A stretch of DNA of 21,673 nucleotides from DATBAT01 sp036271375 (lineage in GTDB: Bacteria > Acidobacteriota > Terriglobia > Terriglobales > Acidobacteriaceae). Under the pieces are notes generated by a model, which had not been told where the DNA came from, ran no database searches, and saw nothing but the letters and a program-made list of their open reading frames with translations. The stretch covers positions 1-21,673 of the forward strand of contig DATBAT010000057.1 in assembly GCA_036271375.1 (NCBI GenBank), read 5' to 3'. Numbering within the stretch: position 1 is the first letter of the stretch; the number at the start of each line of letters is the position of its first letter. The translations under genes and the position numbers were made by a program. This document shows positions 17,160 through 21,673 of this stretch, piece by piece.

Positions 17160-20100
17160 CTGCGCATCGTTGTGCGGTCGGCGTGTAGTTGTTGGAGCGC
17201 TTGCACGTTTACTTCTCCGCGTTGGAGGGCGGATATGCCTTCGGCGGCGGCACGGGCTGCTGAGAGCGTCGTGATAGTTGGGATGCGGGCGGTTACTGCT
17301 GCACGGCGGATGGCTTTTTCGTCAAACCAGGGTTCGGGGCCGCTGGGAGTGTTGACGATCAGTTGAATGCTGTCGCCTTTGATCAGGTCGACCACGTTGG
17401 GGCGGCCTTCTTTTACTTTGTAGACGCGGTCTACCGTCATGCCAGCGGCTTCGATAGTGTCGGCGGTGCCGGCGGTGGCGACTAGTTTGAATCCCATGTC
17501 TACGAATTTGCGGGCCACTTCGGCCACGCCCGGTTTGTCGTGATCGGTGACGCTAATGAAGACCTTGCCCTCGGTTGGCAGCTTTTGGCCGGCGGCGAGT
17601 TGAGCCTTGGCGAAGGCTTCTCCAAAGTTGTCGGCTACGCCCATGACTTCGCCAGTGGATTTCATTTCCGGGCCCAGGACTGTGTCCACGCCGGGGAATT
17701 TGTTCCAGGGGAAGACTGGCGACTTTACGTAGTAGCAGTGTCCGGTGTCGAGGTCGGCGCGGCGGGCGATGTTGTCGGGAAGAAATTCGCGGAGCTTGCG
17801 TCCGGTCATCAGGCGGGCGGCGATCTTCGCCATGGGGACGCCTGTGGCTTTGGAGACGTAGGGGACGGTGCGCGAGGCGCGGGGATTTACTTCCAGCACA
17901 TACACTTTGTCGCCGGTACGCGGAATGGCGAACTGAATGTTCATCAGGCCTACTACCTGCAAAGCGCGGGCCAATTTGAAGGTGTAGTCGCGCATGGTTT
18001 CCAAGTGATGCGCGGGAATGTCTACCGTGGGCAGCACGCAGGAAGAATCTCCGGAGTGGATGCCGGCTTCTTCGATGTGCTGCATGATGGCGCCGATGAC
18101 TACATCTTCTCCGTCGGAGAGGGCGTCAACGTCGACCTCGATGGCGTCCTCGAGGAAGTGGTCGATCAGCACGGGACGGTCCTGGGAATACTCGACCGCT
18201 TCTTTCATGTACTTGATTACGGTTTCGTCGTCGTAGGCGATGACCATGGCGCGTCCGCCTAGCACGTAGGAAGGGCGGACGAGGACGGGGTAGCCGACCT
18301 TGTTGGCTCCGGCGACCGCTTCTTCTACGGAGGCGGCCATCGCGCCGGGGGCTTGCGGGATTTCGAGTTCGTCGAGCAGTTTGCCGAAACGCTTGCGGTC
18401 TTCCGCGAGGTCGATTGACTCAGGCGTGGTCCCGATAATTTTTACGCCAGCGGCTTTCAGCGGAAGCGCGAGGTTGAGCGGGGTTTGTCCACCGAACTGG
18501 ACGATGACGCCAACTTCGGCTCCGGCGGATGCTTCGTGCTCGCAGATCGCCCACACGTCTTCGAAGGTAAGCGGCTCAAAGTAGAGGCGGTCGCTAGTGT
18601 CGTAGTCGGTGGAGACGGTTTCGGGATTGCAGTTGACCATGATGGTCTCGAAGCCGTCGTCGTGCAGTGCGAACGATGCGTGGCAGCAGCAGTAATCGAA
18701 TTCGATTCCCTGCCCGATGCGATTGGGCCCGCTGCCGAGGATGATGACTTTCTTTTTCGCGGTGGGCGCAGCTTCGTCTTCGTCCTCGTAAGTCGAGTAG
18801 AGATAGGGAGTGAAGCTTTCGAATTCTGCGGCGCAGGTGTCGACGCGCTTGTAGACAGGTTTAACGCCGTGCTTCTTGCGCAGGTGTCGGACCTTTTCCT
18901 GCGCGCCTTTGCCGTTCAAGCGCCATGCTCCGGCGAGGCGTCCGTCGGAGAAGCCCATGCGCTTTACATCGCGCACGACTTCCGTGGGAACGGATTCCAT
19001 GGGGTGCTTTTCCAATTCAAGCTGCATGTCGTTAATTTCTTTGAGTTGGTAAAGGAACCAAGGATCGATCGAAGTAACTTTTGCCAAGTGCTTTACGGTG
19101 TGTCCCTGACGGAGCGCGTAGAAGATGTACGAAAGACGCTCGGGATGCGGCGTGACCAGTCGCTGGGTAAGGATCTTGGGTTCGATTTTGTCGCCGCCGA
19201 CGCGCTTGCCGGTGTCTAGGGCGCGGACGGCCTTCATCATGGCTTCTTTGAAGGTGCGTCCGATGGCCATGACTTCGCCGACTGATTTCATTTGCGGGCC
19301 GAGATTTTCGTCTGCGCCGGGAAATTTTTCGAACTGCCACTTGGGAATTTTTACGACGACGTAATCAAGCGTGGGCTCGAAGCATGCCGGCGTTTTGCGA
19401 GTGATGTCGTTGGGGATTTCATCGAGCGTATAGCCGACAGCTAACTTCGCGGCGATTTTTGCGATGGGGAATCCGGTGGCCTTTGAGGCCAGCGCCGAGG
19501 AGCGCGAGACGCGCGGGTTCATCTCGATCACGACCATGCGTCCGGTGCCGGGATGAACGCCGAACTGAATATTGGATCCGCCGGTTTCTACGCCGATCTC
19601 GCGGATGACGGCCAGCGAGGCATCGCGCATGACCTGGTATTCGCGGTCGGTGAGGGTCTGCGCCGGGGCGACGGTGATGGAGTCGCCGGTATGCACACCC
19701 ATGGGATCGAAGTTTTCGATGGAGCAGATGATGATGACGTTGTCTTTGGTGTCACGCATCACCTCGAGCTCGTACTCTTTCCATCCGAGGACAGATTCTT
19801 CGATCAGCGCTTCGTGGACCGGAGAGAAATCGAGGCCACGGGCCAGGACTTCCAACAGCTCTTCGCGGTTGAAAGCCATGCCGCCGCCGCTGCCGCCTAG
19901 GGTAAACGATGGGCGGACGATTACGGGGAAGCCAATTTTTCCGGCGAACTCGAGGCCGTCTTTGATGTTGTTTACCAGCAGAGATTTGGGAACGTCGAGG
20001 CCGATCTTCTGCATGGCGTCTTTGAAGAAGAGGCGGTCTTCGGCTTTCTTGATGGCTTCGACGCTGGCGCCGATCAGCTTGACGTTGTACTTGTCGAGAA

Positions 20101-20437
20101 TGCCGGTGTCGGATAGCTCGATGGCAAGGTTGAGGGCGGTCTGTCCGCCGACCGTGGGGAGGACGGCGAAGCCGGCGCCGGGGGACATCTCGCGTTCGAC
20201 GCGGATGATTTCTTCGAGGTATTCCCTGGTGAGCGGCTCGATGTAGGTGCGATCGGCGAACTCCGGGTCGGTCATGATGGTGGCCGGGTTGGAATTGGCG
20301 AGGACCACTTCAAAGCCTTCGGCTTTGAGCGCCTTGCAAGCCTGGGTGCCGGAGTAATCGAATTCGGCGGACTGGCCGATGATGATGGGGCCGGAGCCGA
20401 GGATGAGGATTTTCGAGATGTCGGTGCGTTTGGGCAT
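17153..20437 (-). CDS. carB: carbamoyl-phosphate synthase large subunit
   Basis: 1094 residues (E. coli 1073). It makes carbamoyl phosphate from bicarbonate, ATP and ammonia delivered by CarA, for arginine and pyrimidine synthesis. Two homologous ATP-grasp halves are seen: GSGPIIIGQSAEFDYSG near residue 14 and GSGPNRIGQGIEFDY near 570, with NPATIMTD and NPETVSTD loops, and ATP-grasp blocks EMNPRVSRSSALASKATG and EVNPRASRTVPYVSKATG. An oligomerisation region lies between the halves. The C-terminal MGS-like allosteric domain begins near 957 (GKVFISVTDHDKPG). All landmarks are intact. The start ATG (MPKRTDISKILILGSG) has no clear ribosome binding site. It lies 86 bases after carA on the same strand, and the stop codon falls within a tandem heptamer repeat. 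Confidence 0.98.
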   Translation of the reverse strand: MPKRTDISKILILGSGPIIIGQSAEFDYSGTQACKALKAEGFEVVLANSNPATIMTDPEFADRTYIEPLTREYLEEIIRVEREMSPGAGFAVLPTVGGQTALNLAIELSDTGILDKYNVKLIGASVEAIKKAEDRLFFKDAMQKIGLDVPKSLLVNNIKDGLEFAGKIGFPVIVRPSFTLGGSGGGMAFNREELLEVLARGLDFSPVHEALIEESVLGWKEYELEVMRDTKDNVIIICSIENFDPMGVHTGDSITVAPAQTLTDREYQVMRDASLAVIREIGVETGGSNIQFGVHPGTGRMVVIEMNPRVSRSSALASKATGFPIAKIAAKLAVGYTLDEIPNDITRKTPACFEPTLDYVVVKIPKWQFEKFPGADENLGPQMKSVGEVMAIGRTFKEAMMKAVRALDTGKRVGGDKIEPKILTQRLVTPHPERLSYIFYALRQGHTVKHLAKVTSIDPWFLYQLKEINDMQLELEKHPMESVPTEVVRDVKRMGFSDGRLAGAWRLNGKGAQEKVRHLRKKHGVKPVYKRVDTCAAEFESFTPYLYSTYEDEDEAAPTAKKKVIILGSGPNRIGQGIEFDYCCCHASFALHDDGFETIMVNCNPETVSTDYDTSDRLYFEPLTFEDVWAICEHEASAGAEVGVIVQFGGQTPLNLALPLKAAGVKIIGTTPESIDLAEDRKRFGKLLDELEIPQAPGAMAASVEEAVAGANKVGYPVLVRPSYVLGGRAMVIAYDDETVIKYMKEAVEYSQDRPVLIDHFLEDAIEVDVDALSDGEDVVIGAIMQHIEEAGIHSGDSSCVLPTVDIPAHHLETMRDYTFKLARALQVVGLMNIQFAIPRTGDKVYVLEVNPRASRTVPYVSKATGVPMAKIAARLMTGRKLREFLPDNIARRADLDTGHCYYVKSPVFPWNKFPGVDTVLGPEMKSTGEVMGVADNFGEAFAKAQLAAGQKLPTEGKVFISVTDHDKPGVAEVARKFVDMGFKLVATAGTADTIEAAGMTVDRVYKVKEGRPNVVDLIKGDSIQLIVNTPSGPEPWFDEKAIRRAAVTARIPTITTLSAARAAAEGISALQRGEVNVQALQQLHADRTTMRSN

Positions 20438-20479
20438 TTATTTGCAATTGATGGTTCGGTTGCACTTTCCGGGAAACAC

Positions 20480-20509
20480 AAGGTCCCTCGGCTTCGCTCG
20501 GGATGACAG
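20480..20509 (-). repeat. family B/D repeat inside the carA-carB spacer
   Basis: AAGGTCCCTC, GGCTTCGCTC, GGGATGACAG; on the minus strand CTGTCATCCCGAGCG begins it. It can fold (CGAGCGAAGCCG region). It occupies a third of the 86-base gap between carA and carB. Confidence 0.75.
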
Positions 20510-20523
20510 AGTTGAGGAGGGGA

Positions 20524-21654
20524 TTAGGATTTGAATTCCTCCATCATTTTTACGAAATCTTTGAACAGGTAGTGCGAGTCGTGCGGGCCCGGGCTGGCTT
20601 CGGGGTGGTATTGCACGCTGAAGAGCGGCATATTTTTGTGACGCAAGCCTTCCAGCGTGTTGTCGTTTAGATCGATGTGGGTCAATTCTACTTCGCTCTC
20701 GGGAAGCGAGTCGGGATCGACTGCATAGTTATGGTTGTGGGCAGTGATTTCGATCTTTCCGTTTTGCAGGTGCTTTACTGGATGGTTGCCGCCGTGGTGT
20801 CCGAACTTGAGCTTGAAGGTTTTTCCACCCAGCGCCAGGCCGGTTAGCTGATGGCCCAGGCAGATGCCGAAGATGGGTTGGCGGCCCATCAGGCGGCGGA
20901 TATTGTCTACCGCGTAGTCGCAGGGCTCGGGGTCGCCGGGGCCGTTGGAGAGGAAGACTCCGTCGGGCTTCAGCGAGAGCACGTCTTCGGCGGGAGTTTG
21001 CGCCGGGACTACCGTGACCTTGCAACCTTCTCCGCGAAGCTTGCGGAGGATGTTGTGCTTGATGCCGTAGTCGTAGGCGACTACATGAAACCTAGGCGGA
21101 GCGTCTTTTACTCCGACTACTTCGATAGGCTCGTGGGAGCGTTCACCTACTTCCCAAACATAGGAACGCTTGGTGCTGACTACTTTAGCGAGGTCAGTCC
21201 CGTCCATTTTGGGGAGCGAGCGGGCTTTGGCTACCAGCTTGTCGGTGTCGCTTTCGATGGTGGAGACGACTCCGCGCATTACGCCGTTGTCGCGGAGGTG
21301 GCGAACCAGGGCTCTGGTGTCGATGTCGGCCAGCACCGGGACTTTGAATTGTTCCAGATATTCTTCGGCGACCTGTTGCGAGCGCCAGTTGGAACTTACT
21401 TTCGAGAACTCGCGGACGATCAGTCCTTCAATGTAGGGACGGGTGGCTTCGTTGTCGTCGGAATTGGTGCCGTAATTTCCGATTTGCGGGTTGGTTAGAA
21501 CGACAATCTGGCCGCAGTAGGAAGGGTCGGTAAAGATTTCCTGATAGCCGGTTAAGGAAGTATTAAAAACGACTTCGCCGTAGCATTCGCCTTTAGCGCC
21601 GTAGCCTTTGCCGCGGAAGATTTTGCCGTCTTCCAGCGCAAGAATGGCCTGCAT
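20524..21654 (-). CDS. carA: carbamoyl-phosphate synthase small subunit (glutamine amidotransferase)
   Basis: 376 residues, the usual length. It hydrolyses glutamine and channels ammonia to CarB. The N-terminal CarA domain (EDGKIFRGKGYGAKG, then TGYQEIFTDPSYCGQIV) is followed by a class I glutaminase with LSNGPGDPEPCDY, nucleophile C265 in FGICLGHQL, and H350/E352 in QYHPEASPGPHDS. The triad is complete. The start ATG at 21654 has GGAG five bases upstream. It is upstream of carB on the same strand, the common carAB order. No attenuator or pyrimidine/arginine regulatory site can be judged because the promoter lies at or beyond the window edge. Confidence 0.98.
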   Translation of the reverse strand: MQAILALEDGKIFRGKGYGAKGECYGEVVFNTSLTGYQEIFTDPSYCGQIVVLTNPQIGNYGTNSDDNEATRPYIEGLIVREFSKVSSNWRSQQVAEEYLEQFKVPVLADIDTRALVRHLRDNGVMRGVVSTIESDTDKLVAKARSLPKMDGTDLAKVVSTKRSYVWEVGERSHEPIEVVGVKDAPPRFHVVAYDYGIKHNILRKLRGEGCKVTVVPAQTPAEDVLSLKPDGVFLSNGPGDPEPCDYAVDNIRRLMGRQPIFGICLGHQLTGLALGGKTFKLKFGHHGGNHPVKHLQNGKIEITAHNHNYAVDPDSLPESEVELTHIDLNDNTLEGLRHKNMPLFSVQYHPEASPGPHDSHYLFKDFVKMMEEFKS

Positions 21655-21673
21655 TCATGCTCCAGGGAGTGGA

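Noticed and set aside
17540..19219. Several long plus-strand open frames opposite carB
   Set aside because: Shadows produced by codon bias. CarB is complete on the minus strand with all ATP-grasp and MGS landmarks.

Overview
The window reads as a chromosomal segment of a free-living, moderately GC-rich bacterium, most likely an Acidobacteriota (Terriglobia/Koribacter-like). That placement is inference. It rests on the gene repertoire (secreted DUF5666-like protein, large HExxHxxGxxH 'zinc-dependent metalloprotease', group III PPi-type phosphofructokinase, CstA with a YbdD partner) and on the many short dispersed inverted repeats between genes. No rRNA, tRNA, CRISPR array or complete insertion sequence is visible.

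Layout. 1-2464: end of a nuo operon (3' part of nuoM, complete nuoN; proton-pumping subunits of complex I). 2681-3133: small unrecognised protein with a duplicated motif. 3145-3951: a REP-associated tyrosine transposase (RAYT), broken by one frameshift and bracketed by two REPIN-like elements. 3958-6155: cstA-ybdD, translationally coupled, on the minus strand (peptide or pyruvate uptake), with a third REPIN upstream. 6485-7564: phosphofructokinase with the residues of the pyrophosphate-dependent type. 7646-8443: serine hydrolase relic lacking its catalytic N-terminus. 8640-9275: PilZ protein. 9374-9578: element with 59-base terminal inverted repeats. 9630-12033 (minus): secreted DUF5666-like protein, soluble histidine kinase and NarL-type response regulator, probably co-transcribed. 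12192-13322: divergent secreted TPR protein built of three modules. 13401-13551: structured leader ending in a strong intrinsic terminator directly against the start codon of the 13552-15978 secreted zinc metalloprotease. 16232-16852 (minus): ribbon-helix-helix antitoxin and PIN-domain toxin. 17153-21654 (minus): carA-carB, carbamoyl-phosphate synthase.

How the genes relate. The window combines core metabolism (complex I, phosphofructokinase, carbamoyl phosphate for arginine and pyrimidines, nutrient import) with signalling (PilZ, two-component pair), exported proteins and a toxin-antitoxin pair. I see no clear multi-gene novel system. The most informative signals are the RAYT/REPIN locus, the terminator placed in the metalloprotease leader, the PPi-type active site of the phosphofructokinase, the three-module TPR protein, five tandem heptamers at the carB stop, and a change of strand composition near 13.4 kb that also separates the orientations of one repeat family.
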